Assembly (NCBI RefSeq): GCF_004519305.1
Contig: NZ_SOZA01000001.1
Span: 310,001 to 374,000, forward strand
DNA: 64,000 bases
From: Pseudomonas sp. RIT623
Lineage (GTDB): Bacteria; Pseudomonadota; Gammaproteobacteria; Pseudomonadales; Pseudomonadaceae
Direction: 5' to 3'
Positions within the stretch are counted from its first letter, which is position 1; each line of letters begins with the position of its first letter. This document shows positions 9,123 to 18,460 of the stretch, one piece after another. A program made the translations under genes and the position numbers. The notes under the pieces were generated by a model that did not search any database, was not told the origin of the DNA, and saw only the letters and a list, made by a program, of their open reading frames with translations.

Positions 9123-10019
9123 TCAGAGCGCTTCGCTACCGATCGCCACGCTCATCGAATGACTGGCCCCCGGCCTCAGCGTCACCACATCATCCATCAC
9201 ATTCGCCGTCTCGATGCACAGCATGCGCTGCCAGCCATCGTCGGCCATGTCCGGCAGGTCGCGGGCGCGGTCGATCCAGGGGTTCCAGATCACCGCGGTG
9301 CGTGAGCCGCCAGCGGTGAGGGTGATGCGTCGGTTCCAGTGCGGATCGACAATCGCCAGTCGCTCAGGCGCGTTCAGGTAGATGCGATCAGTCTCGCCGG
9401 CAAAACCCAGGTTGCCCTGCTGCTTGCGTTGTTCCCAGTTGGCCAGGGTTTCGATATAGGCCAACCCGTCCACGCCTTCCACTTGTACCTGGCGCACATC
9501 GCTCACCGCGAAGTAGCTGTGCAGGGCTTGGCTCAGGGTGACATCGGTGTTGCCAAGGTTATAGCTGGTAAGGGTCAGCTGCAGTTGCTGGCCCAGTTCC
9601 ACCACCAGCTTGAGCTCGACTTCGTGCGGCCAACCCGGCAGATCGCCCAGGGCTTCGGGCTGCGCGAACTCGATGCGCAGGGTGTCGCCGGTTTCCTCGA
9701 CATTCAGCAATTGCCAGTCGCGCCCGCGCACCAGGCCGTGGGCCGGTGCTTGCCCGCCTGTGTACATGGCTTTGACCGAATCGGGGTTGCGCTCGAAGAT
9801 GCCGAACCATGGCCAGCACACCGGGGCGCCGGCGCGCACCGACTTGCCCTGGCGGAAGATGGCCTGGTCGCTCAGCCACAGCAGCGGCGGTTCGCCGATC
9901 CGCTGGTAGCTGAGGACTTGCGCGCCCTGCTGGGCGATCAGTAGTTCGGCATGGTCGCTGGTGATGCGCCAGCAGTTGAGTTCGCCGTGTAGCTCGGTGT
10001 CGACCTGGAAGTTAGCCAT
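9123..10019 (-). CDS. D-hexose-6-phosphate mutarotase (YeaD-like)
   Basis: 298 residues with the galactose-mutarotase (aldose-1-epimerase) fold. It should interconvert the anomers of hexose 6-phosphates in the cytoplasm. The APVCWPWFG motif, HGLVRGRDW with the catalytic histidine, and HSYFAVSD match the YeaD group rather than GalM. The gene converges on the DUF3299 gene with 31 bp between stops. The next gene upstream on this strand, a thioesterase, is 73 bp away and may share its transcript. Confidence 0.88.
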   Translation of the reverse strand: MANFQVDTELHGELNCWRITSDHAELLIAQQGAQVLSYQRIGEPPLLWLSDQAIFRQGKSVRAGAPVCWPWFGIFERNPDSVKAMYTGGQAPAHGLVRGRDWQLLNVEETGDTLRIEFAQPEALGDLPGWPHEVELKLVVELGQQLQLTLTSYNLGNTDVTLSQALHSYFAVSDVRQVQVEGVDGLAYIETLANWEQRKQQGNLGFAGETDRIYLNAPERLAIVDPHWNRRITLTAGGSRTAVIWNPWIDRARDLPDMADDGWQRMLCIETANVMDDVVTLRPGASHSMSVAIGSEAL

Positions 10020-10092
10020 TGCGCTCGTCTCATGGATTGTCTGTCGGGTCGTTGGACCCGGTGACGTGCAATGAGTTTACCGCTCGCTCGGC

Positions 10093-10491
10093 TCAGCGAC
10101 GAGGCACCGAACGGGTACGGCCACTGCCATCGATGGCGACGAACACGAACACCGCCTCGGTAACCTTGCGCCATTCGCTGGACAGCGGGTCGTCGCTCCA
10201 TACCTCGACCATCATCTGGATCGAGCTGCGGCCAATTTCCAGGGTCTGGGTATAGAAGGACAGCTGCGCGCCCACGGCTACCGGCACCAGGAAGGCCATG
10301 CGGTCGATGGCCACAGTGGCCACTCGGCCACCGGCGACGCGGCTGGCCATGGCGGTGCCGGCCAGGTCCATCTGGGCGACCAGCCAGCCGCCGAAGATAT
10401 CGCCGAAACCGTTGGTTTCGCGTGGCAGCGCGGTGATCTGCAAGGCCAGGTCGCCCTGCGGGATAGGATCTTCTTGTTCGAGCTCAATCAT
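10093..10491 (-). CDS. acyl-CoA thioesterase, hot-dog fold (YciA-like)
   Basis: 132 residues from the ATG at 10491. The motif GDIFGGWLVAQMDLAG is the characteristic central helix region of YciA/Acot-type hot-dog thioesterases, including the aspartate used in hydrolysis. It should cleave short- to medium-chain acyl-CoA. The reading frame continues upstream without a convincing start, and the family start aligns at MIELEQ. It is divergent from the MFS carrier gene. Confidence 0.88.
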   Translation of the reverse strand: MIELEQEDPIPQGDLALQITALPRETNGFGDIFGGWLVAQMDLAGTAMASRVAGGRVATVAIDRMAFLVPVAVGAQLSFYTQTLEIGRSSIQMMVEVWSDDPLSSEWRKVTEAVFVFVAIDGSGRTRSVPRR

Positions 10492-10852
10492 GCGGTGGGG
10501 CCTCTGACCCGTGACGCTTCGTTGGTGGCGCAGTAATGGACGCCGTAAAAACGATTCAGCAACACGCATACTACGCTGATTTCGCTTCGGGAGGCGGCCG
10601 AAGGGAGACTCTGCGAAACAGTCCGACGATACTGACCGACGTTTTCGCACAATATCCCTCAGTAGAAGCAACCTTTTCCTACGAACGGGCAGTATATATA
10701 CCCGCACAGCCAGCGACGACCGCACATTCATGAATATCTGTATGGATTTTGTACCGCTATGAGCGCGGCTCGGCAATTTGCTATCTTCGCTGCCTGACCT
10801 CCGAGAAGCCGCATGCCAAGCGGTCCGCAGACCTATAAGAGAAACAACAGCG
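10492..10852. other. 361-bp intergenic region, lower GC, between thioesterase and MFS genes
   Basis: This gap is visibly less GC-rich than its surroundings, with TATATATA near 10695 and a CTTCGG/CCGAAG hairpin near 10584-10602. A 65-codon open frame (10536-10733) has no Shine-Dalgarno and no recognisable content. It must carry the promoters of both divergent genes; I cannot place them firmly. Confidence 0.5.
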
Positions 10853-12142
10853 ATGACCTCCGCGCAGACCCGTATCGAGCAGCCATCCCGGCCGCTGTCC
10901 CGCAGTGACTACAAGACTCTCTCGCTGTCCGCCCTTGGCGGTGCCCTGGAATTCTACGACTTCATCATCTTCGTGTTCTTCGCCACGGTGGTAGGCAAGC
11001 TGTTCTTCCCGGCCGACATGCCCGAGTGGCTGCGCCTGATGCAGACCTTCGGCATTTTCGCCGCCGGCTACCTGGCGCGGCCGCTGGGCGGCATCGTCAT
11101 GGCCCACTTCGGCGACCTGCTCGGGCGCAAGAAGATGTTCACCCTGAGCATATTCCTGATGGCCGTGCCGACCCTGGTGATGGGCCTGCTGCCGACCTAT
11201 GCGCAGATCGGCCTGTGGGCGCCGATCCTGCTGCTGCTGATGCGGGTTATCCAGGGCGCGGCTATCGGTGGCGAGGTGCCTGGCGCCTGGGTGTTCGTCT
11301 CCGAGCATGTACCGGCGCGCAACACCGGTTATGCCTGCGGCACGCTGACCGCCGGCCTGACCTCGGGCATCCTGCTGGGCTCGCTGGTGGCGACGCTGAT
11401 CAACACGGTCTACAGCCCGGAGGAGGTGGCGGACTACGCCTGGCGGATCCCGTTCCTGCTCGGTGGGGTGTTCGGCTTCTTCGCCGTCTACCTGCGCCGC
11501 TGGCTGCACGAAACCCCGGTGTTCGCCGAGATGCAGGAGCGCAAGGCGTTGGCCGAAGAGCTGCCGCTGCGCGCGGTGCTGCGCGACCATCGTGGCGCGA
11601 TCATCCTGTCGATGTTGCTCACCTGGCTGCTGTCGGCCGGCATCGTGGTGGTGATCCTGATGACCCCGGCGCTGCTGCAGAGCCTGTACCACGTCAGCCC
11701 CACCGATTCGCTCAAGGCCAACAGCCTGGCCATCGTCCTGCTCAGTGTCGGTTGCATCGGCGCCGGCAGCCTGGCCGACCGCTTTGGCGCGGGGCGGGTG
11801 TTCATCGTCGGCAGCCTGGCGTTGCTGGCCTCTTCCTGGGCCTTCTACCACAGCCTGCCGACCCGTCCGGACCTGCTGTTCCCGCTGTATGCCCTGACCG
11901 GCCTGTGCGTGGGCATCGTCGGCGCCGTGCCCTATGTGATGGTCAAGGCGTTCCCACCGGTGGTGCGTTTCAGTGGGTTGTCGTTCTCCTACAACCTGGC
12001 CTACGCGATTTTTGGTGGGCTGACGCCGATGGTGGTGACCGCGCTGCTGAAGTTCAGCCCGATGGCGCCTGCGTACTATGTGGCTTGCCTGTGTGCCGTT
12101 GGTCTGGCCGTGGGTATCTACCTGCTGGCCAGGAAACGCTGA
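10853..12142 (+). CDS. MFS transporter, metabolite:H+ symporter (MHS) family
   Basis: 429 residues and about twelve membrane segments. The loop-2/3 motif is FGDLLGRKKMF, the MHS-family version of the MFS signature, and the N-terminal ALEFYDFIIFVFF segment is typical of citrate/alpha-ketoglutarate/proline-type symporters of this group. It is expected to import a small organic acid or related metabolite with protons; the substrate cannot be read from sequence. The ATG at 10853 is preceded by AGAGAAACAACAG, an A-rich stretch that could be an Hfq/Crc site. The family match is firm; the substrate is open. Confidence 0.85.
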   Translation: MTSAQTRIEQPSRPLSRSDYKTLSLSALGGALEFYDFIIFVFFATVVGKLFFPADMPEWLRLMQTFGIFAAGYLARPLGGIVMAHFGDLLGRKKMFTLSIFLMAVPTLVMGLLPTYAQIGLWAPILLLLMRVIQGAAIGGEVPGAWVFVSEHVPARNTGYACGTLTAGLTSGILLGSLVATLINTVYSPEEVADYAWRIPFLLGGVFGFFAVYLRRWLHETPVFAEMQERKALAEELPLRAVLRDHRGAIILSMLLTWLLSAGIVVVILMTPALLQSLYHVSPTDSLKANSLAIVLLSVGCIGAGSLADRFGAGRVFIVGSLALLASSWAFYHSLPTRPDLLFPLYALTGLCVGIVGAVPYVMVKAFPPVVRFSGLSFSYNLAYAIFGGLTPMVVTALLKFSPMAPAYYVACLCAVGLAVGIYLLARKR

Positions 12143-12145
12143 CGG

Positions 12146-12208
12146 TTCGCCGGCAAGCCGGCTCCTACAAGGGCGCGTAATACCTGTAGGAGCCGGCTTG
12201 CCGGCGAA
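12146..12208. repeat. REP pair (inverted)
   Basis: Two copies of a ~24-nt palindromic unit (core GCCGGCAAGCCGGC) in opposite orientation at 12146-12169 and 12185-12208, directly after the MFS gene. Confidence 0.85.
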
Positions 12209-12246
12209 TGGGCCAAACCTGCCTGCCCCCTCCTGCAACATCCTGA

Positions 12247-12278
12247 AAAGGCCATCCCGGTAACCGGTGATGGCCTTT
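12247..12278 (+). terminator. stem-loop terminator upstream of pstS
   Basis: A perfect 10-bp stem (12247-12256 with 12269-12278) with an inner CCGG/CCGG pairing, ending in TTT. It separates the MFS gene from the pst promoter. Confidence 0.55.
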
Positions 12279-12285
12279 CATTCAA

Positions 12286-12314
12286 TTGTCACATTCGAGT
12301 CATAGAGTGTTCAT
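12286..12314 (+). promoter_or_regulatory. Pho box of pstS (three repeats)
   Basis: TTGTCAC (12286), GAGTCAT (12297) and TGTTCAT (12308) are spaced exactly 11 bp apart, the PhoB direct-repeat pattern. The middle copies match CTGTCAT at 5 of 7 positions. Confidence 0.7.
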
Positions 12315-12379
12315 GCGGCCTGCAGATACTTGGGCCCGTTCCATCACAACCCCTACGATATTCCTGCTAGGAGCAAGGC

Positions 12380-13378
12380 ATGAAACTGAAGCGTTTGATG
12401 GCGGCCCTGACCTTTGCCGCCGCTGGCGTCGCTGCCGCCAATGCGGTCGCCGCTGTCGATCCTGCAATCCCGACCTACACCAAGACCACCGGTGTATCGG
12501 GCAACCTCTCCAGCGTCGGTTCCGACACCCTCGCGAACCTGATGACCCTGTGGGCCGAGGCCTACAAGAAGGAATATCCGAACGTAAATATCCAGATCCA
12601 GGCCGCCGGCTCCTCCACCGCGCCACCCGCGCTGACCGAAGGTACCGCCAACCTGGGCCCGATGAGCCGCAAGATGAAGGACGTCGAGCTGCAGGCCTTC
12701 GAGCAGAAGTACGGCTACAAGCCGACCGCCATTCCGGTTGCCGTCGACGCCCTGGCCGTGTTCGTGCACAAGGACAACCCGATCAAAGGCCTGACCATGG
12801 CTCAGGTCGACGCCATCTTCTCCTCCACCCGCCTGTGCGGTGGCAAGGCTGACGTGAAGACCTGGGGCGACGTGGGCGTGACCGGCGACCTGGCCAACAA
12901 GCCAGTGCAGCTGTTCGGCCGCAACTCGGTATCCGGCACCTACGGCTACTTCAAGGAAGAAGCCCTGTGCAAAGGCGACTTCAAGCCTAACGTCAACGAA
13001 CAACCTGGCTCGGCTTCGGTCGTGCAGTCGATCAGTTCGTCGCTGAACGGCATCGGCTACTCGGGCATCGGCTACAAGACCGCCAGCGTCAAGACCGTGC
13101 CACTGGCCAAGAAAGAAGGCGGCGCCTTCGTTGAAGACAACGAGGCCAACGCCCTGAACGGCACCTATCCGCTGTCGCGCTTCCTGTACGTCTACGTCAA
13201 CAAGGCGCCGAACAAGCCGCTGGCCCCGCTGGAAGCCGAGTTCGTCAAGCTGGTGCTGTCGCAAGCCGGCCAACAGGTCGTGGTCAAGGACGGCTACATC
13301 CCGCTGCCTGCCAAAGTGGTCGACAAGACCCTGGCTGACCTGGGCCTGTCCCACGCTGGCAACGTTGCAAAGAAGTAA
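12380..13378 (+). CDS. pstS: phosphate ABC transporter substrate-binding protein
   Basis: 332 residues with a signal peptide cut near residue 24 (NAVA). The mature protein binds inorganic phosphate in the periplasm and passes it to PstCA. Phosphate-contacting segments are visible: [19 protein letters not shown] and [11 protein letters not shown]. It opens the pst block and has a Pho box upstream, so it should be induced by PhoB under phosphate limitation. A stem-loop after the gene may reduce read-through into pstC, which has its own Pho-box-like site. Confidence 0.96.
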   Translation: MKLKRLMAALTFAAAGVAAANAVAAVDPAIPTYTKTTGVSGNLSSVGSDTLANLMTLWAEAYKKEYPNVNIQIQAAGSSTAPPALTEGTANLGPMSRKMKDVELQAFEQKYGYKPTAIPVAVDALAVFVHKDNPIKGLTMAQVDAIFSSTRLCGGKADVKTWGDVGVTGDLANKPVQLFGRNSVSGTYGYFKEEALCKGDFKPNVNEQPGSASVVQSISSSLNGIGYSGIGYKTASVKTVPLAKKEGGAFVEDNEANALNGTYPLSRFLYVYVNKAPNKPLAPLEAEFVKLVLSQAGQQVVVKDGYIPLPAKVVDKTLADLGLSHAGNVAKK

Positions 13379-13394
13379 TTAGGCAGTAACCGGA

Positions 13395-13426
13395 AGAGGT
13401 CGGCAGCGAATGCGCCGGCCTCTTTC
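13395..13426 (+). terminator. stem-loop between pstS and pstC
   Basis: AGAGGTCGGC (13395-13404) pairs with GCCGGCCTCT (13414-13423), one G-T pair, followed by TT. It is probably a partial terminator or mRNA-stabilising hairpin giving more PstS than PstCAB. Confidence 0.5.
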
Positions 13427-13475
13427 CATGAATTCGTCAGTCCGAGGCCAGGGCTCCTGCGCGTCGGGCTTTGTT

Positions 13476-13520
13476 GCGTCACTGCACTGTCATGTTTTTG
13501 TCATACGGGACCGCTAGGGT
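13476..13520 (+). promoter_or_regulatory. Pho box and -10 of pstC
   Basis: GCGTCAC (13476), CTGTCAT (13487) and TTGTCAT (13498) are phased by 11 bp; the last two are near-perfect. Ten nt further is TAGGGT (13515-13520), the place expected for a -10 in PhoB promoters. The predicted start of transcription then falls close to the pstC ATG at 13527. Confidence 0.75.
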
Positions 13521-13526
13521 GTGCGC

Positions 13527-15815
13527 ATGAATGATCTGGCCAACTCCACCATGACCCAAAATTCTCCTCCCGTGCGGATTGACTTCAATACGCCCGAGTT
13601 GCAACGCAAGCGCCGCCTGCGCGCGCTCAAGGATCGCCTGACCCGCTGGTACGTCCTGGTGGGCGGGCTGGCCGTGCTGGCGGCGATCACGCTGATCTTC
13701 TTCTACCTGGCCTACGTGGTGCTGCCGTTGTTCCAGGGCGCCGAACTGACCAGCAAGAAAGCCCTGGAGCCGACCTGGCTGCAGCAGGATGCTGGCAAGC
13801 CGCTGCTGATCGCCCTCGAGGAACAGAACCTCGTGGGCATGCGCGTTTCCGATAAGGGCCAGGCGCTGTTCTTCGACACCAAGACCGGTGCCGAGGTGAA
13901 GCGCGTCGACCTGCCGCTGCCGGCCGGCGCCCAGGTCAGTTCGATCAGCACCGACCAACCGGGTAGCCCGTTGGTGGTGCTGGGCCTGTCCAACGGCCAG
14001 GCGATCGTGTTCCACCACACCTACAAGATCACCTACCCGGACAACAAGAAGACCATCGAGGCGGGCATCGACTTCCCCTATGGTCAGGACGCCTTCACCC
14101 TCGACGATCAGGGCCGTGCTCTGGAACACGTGAGCGTCAACGTCAATGGCGAGACCTTGCTGCTGGCCGGCTCCACCGGTTCGCACCTGCAGGTCATCGA
14201 GCTGGCGCGCACCGAGAACATGATGACCGGCGAGGTCACTACCGAGCAGAACCGCATCGAGCTGCCGCAGATGACCGAGACGGTGAAGAACATCTTCATC
14301 GATCCGCGTCAGCAGTGGCTGTACGTGGTCAACGGCCGGGCTACCGCCGATGTCTTCAACCTGCGCGACAAGAGCCTCAACGGGCGCTACAAGCTGTCCG
14401 AGAACGGCGACACCGAAATCACCGCGACCGCCCAGCTGGTCGGCGGCATTTCGCTGATCTTCGGCGATTCCAAGGGTGGCCTGAGCCAGTGGTTCATGGC
14501 CCGCGACCCGGATGGCGAGTCGCGCTTCAAGCTGATTCGCAGCTTCCAGCTGAGCAAGGCGCCGGTGGTGCAGATCGACGCCGAGGAGCGCCGCAAGGGC
14601 TTCATCGCCCTGGACAGCGACGGCAAGCTCGGCGTATTCCACAGTACCGCGCACCGTACCCTGCTGGTCGAGTCGGTGGCTGACGGCGCGGGTGTCCTCG
14701 CCCTGTCGCCGCGCGCCAACCGCGTCATCATCGAGGCGGGCGGCAAGCTGCTGCCCCTGAGCCTGCGCAACCCGCACCCTGAGATCTCCTTCAGCGCGCT
14801 GTGGGGCAAGGTCTGGTACGAGAACTACGACGAGCCCAAGTACGTCTGGCAGTCGACTGCCTCGAACACCGACTTCGAACCCAAGCTGAGCCTGTCGCCG
14901 CTGACCTTCGGTACGCTCAAGGCCGCGTTCTACGCGATGATCCTGGCCGCGCCGCTGGCCATCGCCGCCGCCATCTACACCGCCTACTTCATGGCCCCGG
15001 GCATGCGCCGCAAGGTCAAGCCGGTGATCGAGCTGATGGAAGCGATGCCGACGGTGATCCTTGGTTTCTTCGCCGGCCTGTTCCTCGCGCCGTACCTCGA
15101 AGGCCACCTGCCGGGCGTGTTCAGCCTGTTCCTGATCATGCCGATCGGCATCCTGGTGGCGGGCTTCAGCTGGAGCCGCTTGCCGGAGTCGATCCGTCTG
15201 CGTATCCCGGATGGTTGGGAAGCGGCGATCCTGATTCCGGTGATCCTGGTGATCGGTTGGTTTGCCCTGTACATGAGTCCGTTCCTCGAGAGCTGGTTCT
15301 TCAAGGGCGACATGCGCCTGTGGATCAGCCACGACCTGGGCATCACCTACGACCAGCGCAACGCCCTGGTGGTGGGTATCGCCATGGGCTTCGCGGTCAT
15401 CCCGAACATCTACTCCATCGCCGAAGACGCCGTGTTCAGCGTGCCGCGCAGCCTGACCCTGGGCTCCCTGGCCCTGGGCGCGACGCCCTGGCAGACCCTG
15501 ACCCGCGTGGTCATCCTCACCGCCAGCCCGGGTATCTTCTCGGCGCTGATGATCGGCATGGGCCGCGCGGTGGGTGAGACCATGATCGTGCTCATGGCCA
15601 CCGGCAACACCCCGGTGATGGAGTTGAACCTGTTCGAGGGCATGCGCACCCTGGCCGCCAACGTGGCCGTGGAAATGCCTGAGTCGGAAGTCGGCGGCAG
15701 CCACTATCGTGTGCTGTTCCTCGCCGCCCTCGTGCTGCTGATGTTCACCTTCGTGATGAACACCTTGGCCGAGCTGATTCGCCAGCGCCTGCGCAAGAAA
15801 TACTCGTCGCTTTGA
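13527..15815 (+). CDS. pstC: phosphate ABC transporter permease PstC, long form
   Basis: 762 residues, more than twice the length of E. coli PstC (about 320). One membrane segment near residues 38-65 is followed by a ~400-residue periplasmic region rich in beta strands that looks like a propeller. The permease domain proper begins near residue 460, with the ABC inner-membrane motif around SLTLGSLALGATPWQ at ~640. It forms the channel with PstA. The long form is usual in Pseudomonas. ATG 13527 is chosen over GTG 13521 because AGGGTG is better spaced; an ATG at 13551 is also in frame. Confidence 0.93.
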   Translation: MNDLANSTMTQNSPPVRIDFNTPELQRKRRLRALKDRLTRWYVLVGGLAVLAAITLIFFYLAYVVLPLFQGAELTSKKALEPTWLQQDAGKPLLIALEEQNLVGMRVSDKGQALFFDTKTGAEVKRVDLPLPAGAQVSSISTDQPGSPLVVLGLSNGQAIVFHHTYKITYPDNKKTIEAGIDFPYGQDAFTLDDQGRALEHVSVNVNGETLLLAGSTGSHLQVIELARTENMMTGEVTTEQNRIELPQMTETVKNIFIDPRQQWLYVVNGRATADVFNLRDKSLNGRYKLSENGDTEITATAQLVGGISLIFGDSKGGLSQWFMARDPDGESRFKLIRSFQLSKAPVVQIDAEERRKGFIALDSDGKLGVFHSTAHRTLLVESVADGAGVLALSPRANRVIIEAGGKLLPLSLRNPHPEISFSALWGKVWYENYDEPKYVWQSTASNTDFEPKLSLSPLTFGTLKAAFYAMILAAPLAIAAAIYTAYFMAPGMRRKVKPVIELMEAMPTVILGFFAGLFLAPYLEGHLPGVFSLFLIMPIGILVAGFSWSRLPESIRLRIPDGWEAAILIPVILVIGWFALYMSPFLESWFFKGDMRLWISHDLGITYDQRNALVVGIAMGFAVIPNIYSIAEDAVFSVPRSLTLGSLALGATPWQTLTRVVILTASPGIFSALMIGMGRAVGETMIVLMATGNTPVMELNLFEGMRTLAANVAVEMPESEVGGSHYRVLFLAALVLLMFTFVMNTLAELIRQRLRKKYSSL

Positions 15816-15832
15816 TAGAAAGGTAGAGATCC

Positions 15833-17503
15833 GTGAAAAAGGATTCCCTCAAAGGCTGGTTCAAGAGCGGCGCCCCTGGCGTCTGGATCAGCGGTGGCGC
15901 GGTGGCCATGGCGGTCATCATGACCGTCGGCCTGCTGGCCGTGATCGCCGTCCGTGGCCTGGGCCACTTCTGGCCGGCCGACCTGATCCAGGCCACCTAC
16001 AAGGTACCCGGCCAGGCCGACCATGTGATCATCGGCGAAGTGGTGCAGAAGGAAGAGGTACCGCGTGAACGCCTCAAGGGCGCCGGTTTGCCGGTGCCCG
16101 ACCAGGGCCCGGAGTTCATGACCCGCGAGCTGGTCAAGATCGGCAACCGCGACCTCAACGGCAGCGACTTCACCTGGCTGGTCGGTGACTGGCTGGTGGA
16201 CCAGCAAAAACCGACCGACCTGATCGCCCTGGAGCGCCGCGAGTGGGGCAACTTCTACGGCTACCTGGTCAGCGTCAAGGAAGAAGGCCGCGTGGTCGCC
16301 CAGGGCCCCGAGGCCTGGAACGAACTGCAGGCCCGTCTCAAGCGCGCCAGCGAGCTCAACGACCAGTTGGTGAAGCTGGAGAAGAAGGACATCGGCGCCA
16401 TCAACCATGGTCTCGAGCGTCTGCGGCTGCAAGCGCGCAAGCTCGAGCTCAACGGCAAGCTGGATGCCGCCGCCCAGGCCGACATGGATGCCGAGCGCGC
16501 CGAGCTGAACAACCGCTACAAGGCCATCGAGGAGCGCCTGACCGGCCTGCACCAGGCCTTCGCCCGCGACAGCCTGGTGGCCCGTGACGGCAACGGCCGC
16601 GAAGTGGAGATCAACCTGAGCAAGGTGGTCCACGCGATCCAGCCGAACGCCATGTCCGGCCTGACCAAGATGGGCGCCTACTTCAGCAAGGTGTGGGAGT
16701 TCCTCAGCGACGACCCGCGTGAGGCCAACACCGAAGGCGGTATCTTCCCGGCTATCTTCGGCACCGTGATGATGACCCTGATCATGGCCGTGATCGTCAC
16801 ACCGTTCGGTGTGCTGGCTGCGGTGTACTTGCGCGAATACGCCAAGCAGGGCCCAGTGACCCGGCTGATCCGCATTGCGGTGAACAACCTGGCGGGTGTT
16901 CCGGCGATCGTCTATGGCGTGTTCGGCCTGGGCTTCTTCGTCTATGTGCTGGGCGGCTCGATCGACCGGTTGTTCTTCCCCGAGTCGCTGCCGGCGCCGA
17001 CCCTGGGCACTCCTGGCCTGCTGTGGGCCTCGCTGACCCTGGCGTTGCTGGCGGTGCCGGTGGTGATCGTGGCCACCGAGGAAGGCCTGGCGCGGATCCC
17101 GCGTACCGTGCGCGAGGGCTCGCTGGCCCTGGGCGCGACCAAGGCCGAGACCCTGTGGAAGATTGTCCTGCCGATGGCCAGCCCGGCCATGATGACCGGC
17201 ATGATCCTCGCCGTGGCTCGCGCCGCTGGCGAAGTGGCCCCGCTGATGCTGGTGGGGGTGGTGAAGCTGGCGCCGTCGTTGCCGCTGGATGGCAACTACC
17301 CGTACCTGCACCTGGACCAGAAGATCATGCACCTGGGCTTCCACATCTATGACGTCGGCTTCCAGAGCCCCAACGTCGAGGCCGCGCGGCCGCTGGTGTA
17401 CGCCACCGCGTTGCTGCTGGTGCTGGTGATCGCCACCCTCAACCTCTCGGCGGTGTGGATCCGTAACCACCTGCGCGAGAAGTACAAGGCCCTCGACCAC
17501 TGA
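15833..17503 (+). CDS. pstA: phosphate ABC transporter permease PstA, long form
   Basis: 556 residues starting at a GTG with AAAGGTAGAG upstream, 17 nt after pstC. After the first membrane segment (residues ~20-45) comes a ~250-residue soluble stretch with helical, charged sequence, then the six-helix permease domain with the ABC motif around EGSLALGATKAETLW near residue 425. Together with PstC it forms the phosphate channel. Standard PstA is about 300 residues, so the extra region is an insertion shared with Pseudomonas homologues; its job is not established as far as I know. Confidence 0.93.
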   Translation: MKKDSLKGWFKSGAPGVWISGGAVAMAVIMTVGLLAVIAVRGLGHFWPADLIQATYKVPGQADHVIIGEVVQKEEVPRERLKGAGLPVPDQGPEFMTRELVKIGNRDLNGSDFTWLVGDWLVDQQKPTDLIALERREWGNFYGYLVSVKEEGRVVAQGPEAWNELQARLKRASELNDQLVKLEKKDIGAINHGLERLRLQARKLELNGKLDAAAQADMDAERAELNNRYKAIEERLTGLHQAFARDSLVARDGNGREVEINLSKVVHAIQPNAMSGLTKMGAYFSKVWEFLSDDPREANTEGGIFPAIFGTVMMTLIMAVIVTPFGVLAAVYLREYAKQGPVTRLIRIAVNNLAGVPAIVYGVFGLGFFVYVLGGSIDRLFFPESLPAPTLGTPGLLWASLTLALLAVPVVIVATEEGLARIPRTVREGSLALGATKAETLWKIVLPMASPAMMTGMILAVARAAGEVAPLMLVGVVKLAPSLPLDGNYPYLHLDQKIMHLGFHIYDVGFQSPNVEAARPLVYATALLLVLVIATLNLSAVWIRNHLREKYKALDH

Positions 17504-17522
17504 GTTCAGCTTTAAGCCACAA

Positions 17523-17590
17523 GCGGCAAGCTCCAAGCAGATTGCCGCTCTGTCCAAACTTGCAGCTAGCAGCTTGAAGCTTGCAGCTTC
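17523..17590. repeat. small inverted and repeated elements between pstA and pstB
   Basis: GCGGCAA (17523-17529) pairs with TTGCCGC (17542-17548). A second palindromic element, TGAAGCTTGCAGCTTC (17575-17590), recurs identically at 18612-18627 upstream of phoU. Confidence 0.6.
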
Positions 17591-17605
17591 AAATGGAGTA
17601 AGAAC

Positions 17606-18439
17606 ATGCAACACGAAGCTCATACCCACGGCATCGACATGTCGGCCCTGGGCCGCGACAAGCAGAGCCTGCGCCTTGCCGAAGAGACCGTGGCCATCGA
17701 AGTTCCCGGCCTGTCCCTGTTCTACGGCGACAAGCAAGCGCTGTTCGACGTCAGCATGAACATCCCCAAGCAGCGCGTGACTGCCTTCATCGGCCCGTCC
17801 GGCTGCGGCAAGTCCACGCTGCTGCGCACCTTCAACCGCATGAACGACCTGGTCGACGGTTGCCGCGTCGAGGGCGCCATCAACCTGTATGGCAACAACA
17901 TCTACCGCAAGGGCGAGGACGTGGCCGAGCTGCGCCGCCGCGTGGGCATGGTGTTCCAGAAGCCCAACCCGTTCCCCAAGACCATCTACGAGAACGTGGT
18001 CTACGGCCTGCGCATCCAGGGCATCAACAAGAAGCGCGTGCTCGACGAGGCCGTGGAATGGGCGCTCAAGGGCGCCGCGCTGTGGGATGAAGTGAAGGAT
18101 CGCCTGCATGACTCGGCCCTGGGCTTGTCCGGCGGCCAGCAGCAGCGTCTGGTGATCGCCCGGACCATCGCCGTGGAGCCGGAAGTGCTGTTGCTCGACG
18201 AGCCGTGCTCGGCACTGGACCCGATCTCGACGCTGAAGGTCGAAGAGCTGATCTACGAACTGAAATCCAAGTACACCATCGTCATCGTGACCCACAACAT
18301 GCAGCAGGCGGCCCGGGTTTCGGACTACACCGCGTTCATGTACATGGGCAAACTGGTCGAATTCGGTGATACCGACACCCTGTTCACCAACCCGGCGAAG
18401 AAGCAGACCGAAGACTACATCACCGGGCGCTACGGCTAA
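17606..18439 (+). CDS. pstB: phosphate ABC transporter ATP-binding protein
   Basis: 277 residues. The Walker A motif GPSGCGKST spans 63-71, the signature LSGGQQQR lies near 174, and the Walker B LLLDEP follows. It powers phosphate import through PstCA and, with PhoU, transmits the phosphate status to PhoR. The N-terminal ~30 residues are longer than in E. coli PstB, as in other pseudomonads. It follows pstA by 102 bp containing repeat elements. Confidence 0.97.
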   Translation: MQHEAHTHGIDMSALGRDKQSLRLAEETVAIEVPGLSLFYGDKQALFDVSMNIPKQRVTAFIGPSGCGKSTLLRTFNRMNDLVDGCRVEGAINLYGNNIYRKGEDVAELRRRVGMVFQKPNPFPKTIYENVVYGLRIQGINKKRVLDEAVEWALKGAALWDEVKDRLHDSALGLSGGQQQRLVIARTIAVEPEVLLLDEPCSALDPISTLKVEELIYELKSKYTIVIVTHNMQQAARVSDYTAFMYMGKLVEFGDTDTLFTNPAKKQTEDYITGRYG

Positions 18440-18460
18440 CCACCGACCATAGGGTGCCTG

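Noticed and set aside
10536..10733. 65-codon open frame in the low-GC gap
   Set aside because: No Shine-Dalgarno, no recognisable composition or motif, and it overlaps the promoters needed by both neighbours.
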